Assembly (NCBI GenBank): GCA_963760935.1
Contig: CAVXFB010000008.1
Location: forward strand, 558,001 to 622,000
Direction of reading: 5' to 3'
From: CAVXFB01 sp963760935
GTDB lineage: Bacteria > Planctomycetota > Planctomycetia > Pirellulales > Thermoguttaceae
Length of the DNA: 64,000 bases
Shown in pieces: positions 35,820 to 44,594 of the stretch; the first letter of the stretch is position 1, and each line of letters opens with the position of its first letter. The position numbers and the translations under genes are program-made. The notes under the pieces are model-generated. The model was not told the origin of the DNA, made no database searches, and was given only the letters and a program-made list of their open reading frames with translations.

Positions 35820-38033
35820 TCAGGCTCCCTCCTGTCGCGCAGTCCCGTCGCACCATTGCCGCCACAGGTCGCGAAGCAGGGGCATGAGGTTCGCCGCAAA
35901 CCGTTGGCCGTCACATAGGGGCGACGCCGCCACACGATCTCGCAGCCCCGACCTCAACGCAGCCAATCGCGGCAAATCGGCAGCCAACGCCAGGGCTCGC
36001 TCGACATAGTCGTCTCGACTCTGGGCAATGGCCTCGAAAAGACCGATATTGGACAGATGGCTGAACGTGTGTCGGCTGGCAAACGTCTCGCCGGGCCAAG
36101 TAATCACCGGCACACCCATCCACAGCGCGTCGCACGTCGTGGCACTGCCCGAAAACGGACGCGTATCCAGGGCAATATCGACCTGCTGGTATGCGGCCAT
36201 GTAGTCTGCATACGACGAGGACGGCAATAATATCAGCCGTTCCACGGCCACCTGCTGGCGGCGGAACGCCTCCAAAAATTGCCGCTGCACGGACTCGTCG
36301 ATCAAGCCCTTGTACTTGAGGATCAGCCGGGACTCGGGCAGGCGGCGAAGGATCTCCGACCAAAGGCTTATGACCGCCGGCGTGATCTTGACCAGATTAT
36401 TGAAACTCCCGAAGGTGACGTATCCCTTGTCCACTGCCGGCAAGTTGGAAACCGGCGGAGCCGCGGCGGGCGGATCATAACACACATACCCTTCGGGCAT
36501 CCGCACGACCTTCTCGCGGTAGTAGGATTCCATGCCTTCGGGAACCACGTAGCGGTCGGCCAACAGGTAATCCATGGCGCCGAGCCCGGTGGTTCCTTCG
36601 TAGCCAATCCAGGCAATCTGAATCGGGGCCGGCTTGCGGGCAAAGACCAAGAGCCTGTTCTGACCGGAGTGCCCCGCCAAATCGAAGAGCAAATCGATGC
36701 CATCATCGCGGATCTGCTCCGCCAATTGTTCATCGCTATAGCCAAACACGTCGTGAAACGTATTCGACACGTCCCGAAACCGTGCCGTGATCTTATCACC
36801 CAGCGTGTGATGGCTGTAGCAAACGATTTCACAGGCTTCGCGGTCAAGGTTCTCCAAGATGCGGATCAAAAAGATGGCAACCGGATGCTGGTGAAAGTCG
36901 GGTGATAGGAAGCCCAGACGCAAACGGCGCTCAGGATCGGGCGAATTGTGGTGCGGCCGCCAAGTAGTCGCCAATGGCGAGGCATGGATCTCATCGTACT
37001 CCCGGTGCATCTCGGCCAGTTGTTCGCAAGTCACTTCATCGGCGTAGTGCGAGGCAAACAACAAATTGCTGCGGACAAAGGCAGACGCAGGGTCGGCCGC
37101 CAAGGCCTGCCGAAAGCAATCGATGGCCTCCGACAGTCTGCCTTGTTCCTTGAATGTGCAGCCCAGGCCGTTTAGCACCGCGACAAAGTCGGGCCTGATT
37201 TGCAGGGCCCGTTGGTAACAGGCAATGCCTTCCGAGAAGCGTCCCTGATCCTGCAATGCCAAGCCGAGGTTGCCGTGGGCTTCGGCGCACTCGGGCTCCA
37301 ACTCGATGGCTCGCCGAAAACAGCTTATCGCCTCGTCCAACTGCCCACGGTCTTTCAACGCACAGCCCAGGCAGTTGTGGAAGGCGGCGCGATCAGGAGC
37401 CAACTCGACAGCGCGGCGAAAGCATACGATGGCGCTAGGAAACTGTCCCATTCTTCGTAGGCCATCACCGACTTTATGGAACGTTTCCGCTACGTTCGGT
37501 TGCAGCGAGATCGTACGCTGGTAGCTGGCAAAGGCCTCCTTGAATTTTCCTAAACGCTGCAAGACATCGGCTAGGTTGAAGTGCGCCTCGGCAAAGTCGG
37601 CGTTCAGTTGCACGGCCCGTTGAAAACACTCGACTGCCGCTTCGACTTGTCCGTTGTCCCTCAAGGCATTGCCCAAGCTATGGCAGGCCCCGGCATCGTC
37701 GGGCGCCAATTCCAGTGCCCGCCGGCAACACGCAATGGCCTCCGGAAACCTCTTCAGGCCGCGGTACGCCTCGGCCAAATTGACGTGGAAGTCCGCCTTG
37801 GCCGGGTTAATCGCAATGGCCTGCGCAATCTTGTCCGCCGCCGCCTGATGCTCGCCCTTCTGACCGGCGATTACACCCAGCAGGTTGATCGCTTCCGCAT
37901 GATCGGGCTCCACTTGCAGTACCTGCCGGTAGAGTCCCTCCGCAGTCTCAAGACGGCCAGCCTGATGGTGCGCCACTGCTGCCGCAAAGCGTTGGGATAC
38001 AGCATTCGCCATTGGCCGGCCCTTCGCGGGCAT
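35820..38033 (-). CDS. TPR-GT41 O-GlcNAc-transferase-like protein
   Basis: 737 residues. Residues 10-350 carry about ten TPR units (e.g. RLETAEGLYRQVLQVEPDHA, RFPEAIACCRRALELAPDDA, QLDEAISCFRRAIELEPECA). The catalytic part follows: RLRLGFLSPDFHQHPVAIF, DLLFDLAGHSGQNRLLVFARKPAP, QIAWIGYEGTTGLGAMDYLLAD, VTFGSFNNLVKITP, and DIALDTRPFSGSATTCDALWMGVPVITWPG. These match GT41 (OGT/SPINDLY) with the conserved H in FHQHP and the UDP-binding GSATTCDAL. It probably glycosylates Ser/Thr of proteins. It sits between efp and epmA, 47 and 34 bases away, so it is likely co-transcribed with them. Confidence 0.9.
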   Translation of the reverse strand: MPAKGRPMANAVSQRFAAAVAHHQAGRLETAEGLYRQVLQVEPDHAEAINLLGVIAGQKGEHQAAADKIAQAIAINPAKADFHVNLAEAYRGLKRFPEAIACCRRALELAPDDAGACHSLGNALRDNGQVEAAVECFQRAVQLNADFAEAHFNLADVLQRLGKFKEAFASYQRTISLQPNVAETFHKVGDGLRRMGQFPSAIVCFRRAVELAPDRAAFHNCLGCALKDRGQLDEAISCFRRAIELEPECAEAHGNLGLALQDQGRFSEGIACYQRALQIRPDFVAVLNGLGCTFKEQGRLSEAIDCFRQALAADPASAFVRSNLLFASHYADEVTCEQLAEMHREYDEIHASPLATTWRPHHNSPDPERRLRLGFLSPDFHQHPVAIFLIRILENLDREACEIVCYSHHTLGDKITARFRDVSNTFHDVFGYSDEQLAEQIRDDGIDLLFDLAGHSGQNRLLVFARKPAPIQIAWIGYEGTTGLGAMDYLLADRYVVPEGMESYYREKVVRMPEGYVCYDPPAAAPPVSNLPAVDKGYVTFGSFNNLVKITPAVISLWSEILRRLPESRLILKYKGLIDESVQRQFLEAFRRQQVAVERLILLPSSSYADYMAAYQQVDIALDTRPFSGSATTCDALWMGVPVITWPGETFASRHTFSHLSNIGLFEAIAQSRDDYVERALALAADLPRLAALRSGLRDRVAASPLCDGQRFAANLMPLLRDLWRQWCDGTARQEGA

Positions 38034-38080
38034 CTCTACTTTGGCCTATCGCCAGAACGCCCGTGCCGTAGCTCTCGGTC

Positions 38081-38650
38081 CTACTCTTTCACCCGCTCCA
38101 AGTACCCACCAGTGCGGGTATCGATCTTGATCAGGTCGCCAATGTTCACGAAGGAGGGACAAGGAAACTCTGCGCCCGTGTCTACTTTGCATGGCTTGGT
38201 GACGTTTGTGGCGGTGTTGCCTTTGGCGCCAGGCTCGCAGTATTCCACTCGCAACACAACGTGATTCGGCGGCGTTATGCTGATCGGCTGGTTGTTGTAC
38301 AGCACGATGCTGCACACCATGCTTTCCTTGAGATACTTCCAGGCGTCGTCGACCTGCTCGGCCGACAACTCATATTGCTCGTAGGTTTCATTCTCCATGA
38401 ACACGAACTGGTCCTGCTGCTTGTAGAGAAACTGCGCCTGGATTTCTTCGATTTCGGCGGCTTCGAGGCTGTCGCCGCTCTTGTACGTGCGATCCAGCAC
38501 GGTGCCGCGGAGCAGGTTCCGCAGCTTGCACTTGTACAGTGCCTGCCCTTTGCCGGGCTTGACAAAATTGCACTCGATCATGATGTACGGATCGCCGTCG
38601 ATCTGTACCTTCAGGCCCTTGCGAAACTCGCTGGTGTTATAGCTCGCCAC
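38081..38650 (-). CDS. efp: Translation elongation factor P
   Basis: 189 residues from a GTG at 38650 (valine for methionine; ASYNTSEFRKGLKV is the canonical opening). It relieves ribosome stalling at polyproline. K34 in KPGKGQALYKCKLRNLL is the lysine that EpmA modifies in Escherichia coli, and the KPGKGQA loop here is of the lysylated, not arginine-rhamnosylated, type. The three OB-like domains are complete (ending GGYLERVKE). epmA lies in the same run and epmB is divergent, so the modification pathway is encoded here. No EpmC hydroxylase gene was seen. Confidence 0.97.
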   Translation of the reverse strand: MASYNTSEFRKGLKVQIDGDPYIMIECNFVKPGKGQALYKCKLRNLLRGTVLDRTYKSGDSLEAAEIEEIQAQFLYKQQDQFVFMENETYEQYELSAEQVDDAWKYLKESMVCSIVLYNNQPISITPPNHVVLRVEYCEPGAKGNTATNVTKPCKVDTGAEFPCPSFVNIGDLIKIDTRTGGYLERVKE

Positions 38651-38704
38651 GTTCGCTTCCCATTCGCTATGTGTAAGGGTATGGTTGTGGTAAAATTTGC
38701 CGCG

Positions 38705-39766
38705 ATGGCATGTTATCTTCAAACTCACCCGGCCGCCAATTCGCCCCGCCAAACCGCTTGGCAAGCAGCGTTGGCCCAGTCGATCCGTTGCCCCGTCGAA
38801 CTCTGCCGGCTGCTGGGCCTGGACCCGTCCGTAGCCGTTGAGGCTCAGCGGGCGGCTGGCAGCTTTGGTCTGTTGGTCCCGCGACCCTACGTTTCCCGCA
38901 TCCGGCCGGGCGATCCAACCGACCCCCTGCTGCTGCAAATCCTGCCACGGCACACGGAAACCGTCTCGACACCGGGGTTCAACGCCGACCCGCTGCACGA
39001 GGCCGAAGCCGCGTGCGGCCCCGGCCTGCTACAGAAGTATCAAGGCCGACTTCTGATGGTAACAAACCGGTCGTGCGCCGTCCATTGCCGCTTCTGTTTC
39101 CGAAGGCACTTTATCTGCCTCCAGCGGCCCGAGGGCGACACGGCCAGCGATGGCACTCTGCCGTATGGCAACGGATTGTGTGATGCCTCGGCCGCAATGC
39201 GAAAAATCGCCGCCGACCCCTCCATTCGGGAGGTGATCCTCAGCGGCGGCGACCCATTGATGCTCCCCGACGACGACCTGGCCCGGCTCGTCGGCGAACT
39301 CGGCAATATCCCACACCTCACCCGGCTCCGCGTCCATACGCGGCTGCCGGTGATGATTCCCGAGCGCGTTACCGACGAGCTGCTTTCCTGGCTCCGCGCG
39401 AGCCGGCTTTCATGCATCACAGTGGTACATATCAACCACGCGGCCGAAATCGACGACGACGTTGCGGCCGCCCTGGGCCGGCTCATCGACTCCGGCGTTC
39501 CCGTGCTCAGCCAGTCGGTGTTGCTGCGAGGCGTCAACGATCGGGTCGAAACATTGGCCGAGTTATTTGAGCGGCTGGTTAATCTGCGGGTGATTCCCTA
39601 TTATTTGCACCAGTTGGACGCGGTAGCCGGCGCTGCCCATTTCCAGGTGCCGATTCCGACGGGCCTCGCACTGATGGCCGAGCTTCGGGCCCGGCTTCCC
39701 GGATACGCCGTGCCGCGCTACGTTTACGAGAGGCCCGGCGCCGCCGGCAAGGAGGTCTTGGCGTAG
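38705..39766 (+). CDS. epmB: EF-P beta-lysylation protein EpmB (lysine 2,3-aminomutase family)
   Basis: 353 residues from the ATG at 38705. It makes (R)-beta-lysine from lysine for EpmA. The radical-SAM cluster CxxxCxxC is CAVHCRFC (C124, C128, C131). Other family blocks are GLLQKYQGRLLMVTNR, REVILSGGDPLMLPDD, HTRLPVMIPERV, HINHAAEIDDDV and YYLHQLDAVAGAAHFQVP. The C-terminal part is short, as in EpmB rather than the longer clostridial aminomutases. It starts 54 bases from efp on the opposite strand, so the two genes probably share a divergent promoter region. Confidence 0.94.
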   Translation: MACYLQTHPAANSPRQTAWQAALAQSIRCPVELCRLLGLDPSVAVEAQRAAGSFGLLVPRPYVSRIRPGDPTDPLLLQILPRHTETVSTPGFNADPLHEAEAACGPGLLQKYQGRLLMVTNRSCAVHCRFCFRRHFICLQRPEGDTASDGTLPYGNGLCDASAAMRKIAADPSIREVILSGGDPLMLPDDDLARLVGELGNIPHLTRLRVHTRLPVMIPERVTDELLSWLRASRLSCITVVHINHAAEIDDDVAAALGRLIDSGVPVLSQSVLLRGVNDRVETLAELFERLVNLRVIPYYLHQLDAVAGAAHFQVPIPTGLALMAELRARLPGYAVPRYVYERPGAAGKEVLA

Positions 39767-39825
39767 TGCCGCCGTCATGCCGAAGGCCGCCAAGTATTCC
39801 ACCGTTCCAACCTTTGCACGCCATC

Positions 39826-40329
39826 ATGATCTTCCGACAGATTGAGTTCAACTCCGCCGAGTATCGACACGAGCGCGCCCTGCGCGATGAAGTGCTACGC
39901 AGACCGTTGGGAATGACTTTGGACGACAATCCGGAGTTGGAGCGAGAGCACTGGCACTTTGGCCTCTTCGACGACGATGGAACGTTGATCGGCTGCGCGG
40001 TTGTCGCTCCAGTTGATGCCGAGACGGCGAAGATTCAGCAAGTGGCCATCGCCCCGGCGCAACAGCGACGCGGGCATGGACAACAAATCATGTGCGAATT
40101 GGAGGCTCGATTGGCGGCGGAAGGCATCCGCCGATTCGTCCTGCATGCGCGGCTGTACGCCGTCGGCTTCTACGACCGGCTCGGATATCAGCGGCTGGGA
40201 GAGCCGTTTACCGAGACAACCCTGCCGCATGTGCGCATGGAGAAATACGTGCCGGCGGGCTCGGATCCCGCACCTACCCCCCACTCTCAATCTCCTGGGC
40301 CAACCGAGACTGGCAAAGCCAGGGTTTGA
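39826..40329 (+). CDS. GNAT acetyltransferase
   Basis: About 167 residues from the ATG at 39826. IQQVAIAPAQQRRGHGQQIMCELE holds the V.P..Q..G.G acetyl-CoA motif A (span about 68-91), and RFVLHARLYAVGFYDRLGYQ is motif B (about 108-127; key residues FYDRLGY). The N-terminal block LRRPLGM is of the ElaA/YjcF-type GNAT subgroup. The C-terminal 20 residues after KYVPAG look unrelated and could be read-through into a repeat. It follows epmB by about 60 bases. Confidence 0.85.
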   Translation: MIFRQIEFNSAEYRHERALRDEVLRRPLGMTLDDNPELEREHWHFGLFDDDGTLIGCAVVAPVDAETAKIQQVAIAPAQQRRGHGQQIMCELEARLAAEGIRRFVLHARLYAVGFYDRLGYQRLGEPFTETTLPHVRMEKYVPAGSDPAPTPHSQSPGPTETGKARV

Positions 40330-40400
40330 TTTTCCGGGCCTGCTTCGTCACAATAGATAGCACTGTCGCATGTTGAGCAACCCCGGCGGTCGCTGGTCTC

Positions 40401-40425
40401 CAACCCCTAGCCTCTGATCCCTTTC
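40401..40425. repeat. TAATCCC-like repeat fragment
   Basis: CCAACCCCTAGCCTCTGATCCC, a diverged copy of the repeat seen at 53, 6779, 7974 and 47853, just upstream of aroDE. Confidence 0.35.
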
Positions 40426-40427
40426 CC

Positions 40428-41915
40428 ATGATTTGCGTCAGCATTGGCCGTGGCCGACATCGCCATGTAATTGCCGAACATCGACACCTGGTCGACCAGG
40501 GGACGAAGCTGGTCGAACTCCGTCTGGACTACATCAATGGCGACGTCAACCTGCGGCGTCTGGTGGCCGATCGCCCCTGCCCAGTCATCATTACCTGCCG
40601 ACGCACCGTCGACGGCGGCAAGTTCAGCGGCAGCGAAGAGCAACGCATCTTGCTACTCCGTTCGGCGATCGCCGAGGGGGTGGAGTACGTCGACCTGGAG
40701 GACGACATCGCCGGGCAGATCCCGCGATTCGGCAAGACCAAGCGGATCATTAGTCTCCACGACTTCCGCAAGACTCCCGACAACGTCGACGAAGTTTATG
40801 CCCGGCTGTGCCAGTTCGACCCCGACATTGTCAAGATGGCCACGATGGCCAACCATCCGCACGACAACCTGCGGATGCTCGAACTGACGCGCCGCAGCAA
40901 GGTGCCGACGATCGCCTTGTGCATGGGCGACATCGGAATCCCCTCGCGAATCCTGGCCGGCAAGTTCGGCGCACCGTTCACCTACGCCACGTTCCATCAC
41001 GAGCGGGCGTTGGCCCCCGGCCAGCTCAGTTATCAGCAGATGACCGAAATCTATCACTACGATCAGATTGACGCCGCCACGGAGGTCTACGGTGTGATCG
41101 CCGATCCGATCGGCCACAGCCTCAGCCCGCAGATTCACAACGCGGGCTTCCGCCACTGCAATTTGAACAAGGTTTACATCCCGATTCGTGTGCCGCGCGA
41201 AGACTTGGTGCGATTCATCGAAGACGCCACGGCGCTCGACATCAAGGGCCTTAGCATTACCATTCCTCACAAAGAGGAAGTGGTTAAGCGACTGACCGAG
41301 GCCGACGACGCGGTGGGAGGCATCGGTGCGGCCAACACCGTGATCTTCCGCGGGGCAAAGCGGATGGGCTTCAACACCGATTATAGTGCCGCGATGGCCA
41401 GCCTCGAAGCCGCCATCGCCGATAGTGAAGACCCTCAGCGCCGATTGCAGGGCCGCACCGCACTCGTGCTCGGGGCCGGCGGCGTCGGCAAGGCCGTCGT
41501 CTATGGGTTGGTTAGCCGCGGAGTTCACGTGGTCGTGACCGACATCGCGTCGCGCCAAGCTCTCACGCTGGCCCAACGCTTCGACTGTCGCACGGTCGAG
41601 TGGAGCGCAAGGCATTCTGTTTCGGCCGACGTGTTGTTCAATTGCACGCCGGTCGGCATGCATCCCAACGTCGACGAAACACCGTTCGAGAAGCATCACC
41701 TGCGGCCGTCGATGATCGTCTTCGACGCCGTCTACAACCCCGAGCATACGTTGCTGGTGAAGGACGCCCACAGCCGCAACTGCACGGTGATTACCGGCGT
41801 TGATATGTTCGTCCGCCAAGCGTGCATGCAGTTCGAGCTATTTACCGGCCAGCCAGGCCCGGCCGACCTGATGCGTGAGACGATCCGTCGTGCCATCGGC
41901 GCGGCGAAGTACTAA
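40428..41915 (+). CDS. aroDE: Bifunctional 3-dehydroquinate dehydratase/shikimate dehydrogenase
   Basis: 495 residues. Type I dehydroquinase (1-210) has the Schiff-base lysine K136 in DIVKMATMA, H111 in SLHDF and the LRLDYI strand. Shikimate dehydrogenase (215-490) has YGVIADPIGHSLSPQIHNAGF, catalytic K282 in TIPHKEEV, D318 in FNTDYS and the NADP loop LGAGGVGKAVVYGL, ending with VDMFVRQACMQFELFTG. The fused order DHQD-SDH is known from chlamydiae, plants and planctomycetes. It catalyses the third and fourth steps of the shikimate pathway; aroB is 6 kb upstream on the other strand. Confidence 0.97.
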   Translation: MICVSIGRGRHRHVIAEHRHLVDQGTKLVELRLDYINGDVNLRRLVADRPCPVIITCRRTVDGGKFSGSEEQRILLLRSAIAEGVEYVDLEDDIAGQIPRFGKTKRIISLHDFRKTPDNVDEVYARLCQFDPDIVKMATMANHPHDNLRMLELTRRSKVPTIALCMGDIGIPSRILAGKFGAPFTYATFHHERALAPGQLSYQQMTEIYHYDQIDAATEVYGVIADPIGHSLSPQIHNAGFRHCNLNKVYIPIRVPREDLVRFIEDATALDIKGLSITIPHKEEVVKRLTEADDAVGGIGAANTVIFRGAKRMGFNTDYSAAMASLEAAIADSEDPQRRLQGRTALVLGAGGVGKAVVYGLVSRGVHVVVTDIASRQALTLAQRFDCRTVEWSARHSVSADVLFNCTPVGMHPNVDETPFEKHHLRPSMIVFDAVYNPEHTLLVKDAHSRNCTVITGVDMFVRQACMQFELFTGQPGPADLMRETIRRAIGAAKY

Positions 41916-41937
41916 GCTTTGTCGGAAAAGGCGAACG

Positions 41938-42014
41938 TGTCATCCTGAGCGCAGCGAAGGATCTCTTCCGAGGTAGGGAAAGCTCGCAGATTCTTCGCTG
42001 CGCTCAGAATGACA
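41938..42014. repeat. HSERSEE-type palindromic repeat, second copy
   Basis: Arms TCATCCTGAGCGCAGCGAAG (41940-41959) and the facing TTCGCTGCGCTCAGAATGAC region (41993-42012) with an unpaired loop between. Same family as the copy inside epmA; here it is intergenic, downstream of aroDE. Confidence 0.85.
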
Positions 42015-42138
42015 ATCGGGAGGTTCTAGTGTTTTCCGACCAAGCCTAGTGCGAGCCGCACGGGCATGTTGCGTCCCTGGCGGCGTGACTCCACCGTTTT
42101 GAAAGCGAATTTCACGCTAGACGTTCTCGGGATGCGAT

Positions 42139-42552
42139 CTAATGCGGCCCGCGAGCTTCTCGCAACCAGAGCAGGTCCTCTCGCAGTTCTTCGAGAGTCT
42201 CGCGGAGGCCGGCGAAACGGCGGCAGAAGCGGCGCCACGCCAGATAGGCGCCCAGAATCGCGGTGATCGCCAGGCCGCCGGCGAAGATCGCCAGCCACCC
42301 GGCTCGCCCGATGTGACCGATGCCGTCCAAGACATCGGCCAGCAGTACCGCTCCCAGCGGCAGGGCTGTCAGTATCATCACTACGGCCGCGAGCCAGACA
42401 ATCGCCAATAGCACCAACTCGCGCAGGTCGCTTTGCAGTTCCAACCGCGCCAGTTGCCAGCGCAGCGCCGCCATCTCGCGCAGATCGGCCCCGAGAGCGC
42501 CGAGTTGGGCGCGGAAATCCGAGAACAACGATCGATTGGCCGAATCGCTCAC
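42139..42552 (-). CDS. YqjE/Holin-X-like membrane protein
   Basis: 137 residues. A helical N-terminus (DFRAQLGALGADLREMAALRWQLARLELQSDL, a span of about 12-43) precedes two membrane segments (LVLLAIVWLAAVVMILTALPLGAVLLADVL and WLAIFAGGLAITAILGAYLAW). The C-terminal helix is amphipathic. This is the Holin-X (YqjE, PF07332) layout; the family name does not imply phage lysis. It ends a three-gene run with a YqjK-like and a YqjD-like gene, as in Escherichia coli yqjDEK. Confidence 0.75.
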   Translation of the reverse strand: MSDSANRSLFSDFRAQLGALGADLREMAALRWQLARLELQSDLRELVLLAIVWLAAVVMILTALPLGAVLLADVLDGIGHIGRAGWLAIFAGGLAITAILGAYLAWRRFCRRFAGLRETLEELREDLLWLREARGPH

Positions 42553-42559
42553 GGGCAGT

Positions 42560-42894
42560 TTACCTATCGGGCGCGGAATTGGTCCACGCTTGTTGCAGTT
42601 CCTCCCAAACGCGTTGTTTCAGCGCGTCGAGCGCACGCGCGCCAGCGATGCACCCAACCGCCGGGCGACTCGTCCAGGCCGTAGCCCGGCCGAAATCGAC
42701 ATCCCAAGGCCGAGCGCGGCCGCTATGCTCCACAGCGGATGACGAGCCACGCAAGTCCGCCACGAGAGAACCTGCCGTGCCGTCTCGCGTGTCGCCCCAA
42801 CGTGCCCCGCGATGCGCCGCCGCGACCGCCCGATCTCCAATTGCAGATCGCGCTTGCGGCGCAGCAGTTCGGCGTCGGTGCTTCGAGCGATCAT
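42560..42894 (-). CDS. YqjK-like small membrane protein (frameshifted as read)
   Basis: A start at 42894 gives SMIARS... with IARSTDAELLRRKRDLQLEIGRSRRRI (a helix) and a membrane stretch HPLWSIAAALGLGMSISAGL. The frame ends with VRSTR at 42619. The neighbouring frame continues in the family style: ALDALKQRVWEELQQAW. The two join near 42633; adding one C (CTGGCGCG to CTGGCCGCG) gives one protein of about 111 residues. It lies between the YqjD-like and YqjE-like genes. The YqjK name rests on gene order and general layout. Confidence 0.6.
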
Positions 42895-42913
42895 GCTTCC
42901 CTTGTGCAAATCT

Positions 42914-42939
42914 CCCCGCTCCTTTTGAGAGGGGCGGGG
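42914..42939. repeat. Palindrome CCCCGC../GGGGCGGGG with GGGTGAGGGC tail
   Basis: Hairpin followed by the same GGGGTGAGGG sequence as at 26391-26402; a dispersed repeat between the YqjD-like and YqjK-like genes. Confidence 0.5.
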
Positions 42940-42948
42940 GTGAGGGCC

Positions 42949-43221
42949 TTAGCGCCGCAGCAACCGGCCAAGATACAGTCCCAGCAAAGTGGCGATCGCC
43001 AGCGATTTGCCCGGGTTACGTCGTACAACGTTGAGCGTGCCGTCGATCACGTCGCCAACGCTCGTCTGGCGGACGGACTTCACGCGTTCGGCCGCCTCCT
43101 CGCGCAGCTTGTGATACGTTGCCTGAGCCTTGTCGAACTCCGCTTTAGCACGTTTCAAAGCCTCGATCGGCGAGCAAGAACCGTGTACCTCATCGGCGGA
43201 CGCACTGTCTTCATACATCAT
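42949..43221 (-). CDS. YqjD/DUF883-like ribosome- or membrane-associated protein
   Basis: About 90 residues from the ATG at 43221 (GGAGG five bases upstream). A coiled helical N-terminal part (EALKRAKAEFDKAQATYHKLREEAAERVKS, span about 22-51) is followed by the C-terminal anchor NPGKSLAIATLLGLYLGRLLRR. This is the DUF883 (ElaB/YqjD/YgaM) layout, where the anchor holds the protein at the inner membrane. It heads the three-gene unit with YqjK- and YqjE-like genes. Confidence 0.75.
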   Translation of the reverse strand: MMYEDSASADEVHGSCSPIEALKRAKAEFDKAQATYHKLREEAAERVKSVRQTSVGDVIDGTLNVVRRNPGKSLAIATLLGLYLGRLLRR

Positions 43222-43323
43222 ATCGACCTCCAAAAACACTGTACGTCATCATAGGGCCAACGGCGTCAAATGACGCGCTCGCAAAGTCCGCGCAACCGGC
43301 ACGATCGACAGAGACAGTTCGTA

Positions 43324-43344
43324 GGGTGCGTCCTTGACGCACCC
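43324..43344. repeat. GGGTGCGTC/GACGCACCC palindrome
   Basis: A hairpin 20 bases after the mscL stop; a near-identical copy lies at 54265-54285 after dnaN. Dispersed repeat that may act as a terminator. Confidence 0.6.
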
Positions 43345-43366
43345 CATATGAACTACGACATCGCGG

Positions 43367-43816
43367 CTACGCTGGATTCTGCAACTCCGACGTGCAGAAG
43401 GCGCACCGCACCGCTTTGATCGGGATCGTGGACATGCATTGCGGGCAAGTCTTGGTCGTCGGCTCGCTCTTCGACTCGAAGCTCGCCGTTAGGCGATTCA
43501 TTTGCCGAATAACCAAGAATATGCAAAAGGCGACGATTGCAAAGTCCAGTACGTTGTTCAGAAACAGCCCATAGTTGATCGTAGGCGCTCCAGCCTTCTT
43601 CGCAGCGTCAAGCGATGGATAAGAAATCCCCGTAAGATTGACGAAGAGGCTGGAAAAGTCGACTTTGCCCAAAACCATCCCGATCGGCGGCATGATGATG
43701 TCGTTCACCAGCGACGTGACGATCTTACCGAACGCCCCGCCGATGATGATGCCCACCGCCATGTCGACTGCGTTTCCCTTGACCGCGAACTCACGAAACT
43801 CTTTGAGCATGCCCAT
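43367..43816 (-). CDS. mscL: Large-conductance mechanosensitive channel with C-terminal zinc ribbon
   Basis: 149 residues from the ATG at 43816, GGAGG six bases upstream. Two membrane helices (AVDMAVGIIIGGAFGKIVTSLVND and NYGLFLNNVLDFAIVAFCIFLVIRQM) and the amphipathic N-terminal MLKEFREFAVKGN are typical of MscL, the osmotic safety valve. After residue 118 a zinc ribbon follows (CPQC then CAFC). MscL proteins with this tail exist but are the minority; the ribbon may bind or sense cytoplasmic partners. Confidence 0.95.
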   Translation of the reverse strand: MGMLKEFREFAVKGNAVDMAVGIIIGGAFGKIVTSLVNDIIMPPIGMVLGKVDFSSLFVNLTGISYPSLDAAKKAGAPTINYGLFLNNVLDFAIVAFCIFLVIRQMNRLTASFESKSEPTTKTCPQCMSTIPIKAVRCAFCTSELQNPA

Positions 43817-44004
43817 GATTGGACCTCCTCGGAGCGGTTGTGACGTAATGGAAGAGGGCCGAATTATAGGGCCGAAACGGGCGGCGATCAAGCAGCAGGC
43901 ACACACGCGGCACATTGCCGTCGCAGCCAAACCGCTACGAATCCGTGGTGGGACTCGCGGCGCTCGATCGGCCCTGCGATTGCCTTGCGTCGCGCATTCT
44001 CGGG

Positions 44005-44325
44005 TCATGCAAGCAGGTGCGCGCCGATCCACAGCACCAGCGACACGCCCAATACGGTGGCCGCGTAGCGGCGCCAATCGGACATCGTCGCCGGCCGGCT
44101 GTCCGAGGTTTCGCCGGCAAGATAGCGGATGTCGGCGTAGCGCACCGCCAGGAGGCAGAGGGCCGTGCCCCAGAAAAGTGCGTCCATGTACGTCAGACCC
44201 CATCCGGCCTGACTCTGGCCGATGCCGATGGCCGACATCGCCAGGACGAAATTACCGATGCCCATCCAGAACAGCCGCACGAGACAGCCGCTCGCGCGAC
44301 CGGATGAAGAACTCTCGCCCTGCAT
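44005..44325 (-). CDS. Small polytopic membrane protein
   Basis: 106 residues from the ATG at 44325 with GGAGG five bases upstream. Three hydrophobic segments (LVRLFWMGIGNFVLAMSAIGI, ALFWGTALCLLAVRY, YAATVLGVSLVLWIGAHLL). No family recognised. Divergent from the Cys-rich protein gene at 44595 across 270 bp of non-coding sequence. Confidence 0.65.
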   Translation of the reverse strand: MQGESSSSGRASGCLVRLFWMGIGNFVLAMSAIGIGQSQAGWGLTYMDALFWGTALCLLAVRYADIRYLAGETSDSRPATMSDWRRYAATVLGVSLVLWIGAHLLA

Positions 44326-44594
44326 AATGCCCTCCGGTATCGTTTGGCGATGAACCGGATGGCGGCCCGACCATCCACGAACAACCTGCGACGCCACCGC
44401 GGCGTAGCACCCTTGTCGCATAGCAGCCCCAACTGGAAATCGTCCGGCCTGCGGTCGCGACTTCGCCTATTGTATCACCCGTGGCGTCCGTTGTGACCGC
44501 TCGGGAAGAGTTTACCGGCGGCTCCCCCACGTTTTCAGCCTGCGCAACAGGAGGTCGATACTAGAAATGCTGGACTAGCACGAGGAGGGTTGCC

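Noticed and set aside
42139..42552. Holin-X match as a phage lysis gene
   Set aside because: It sits with YqjD- and YqjK-like genes, far from the phage block; the name is historic.
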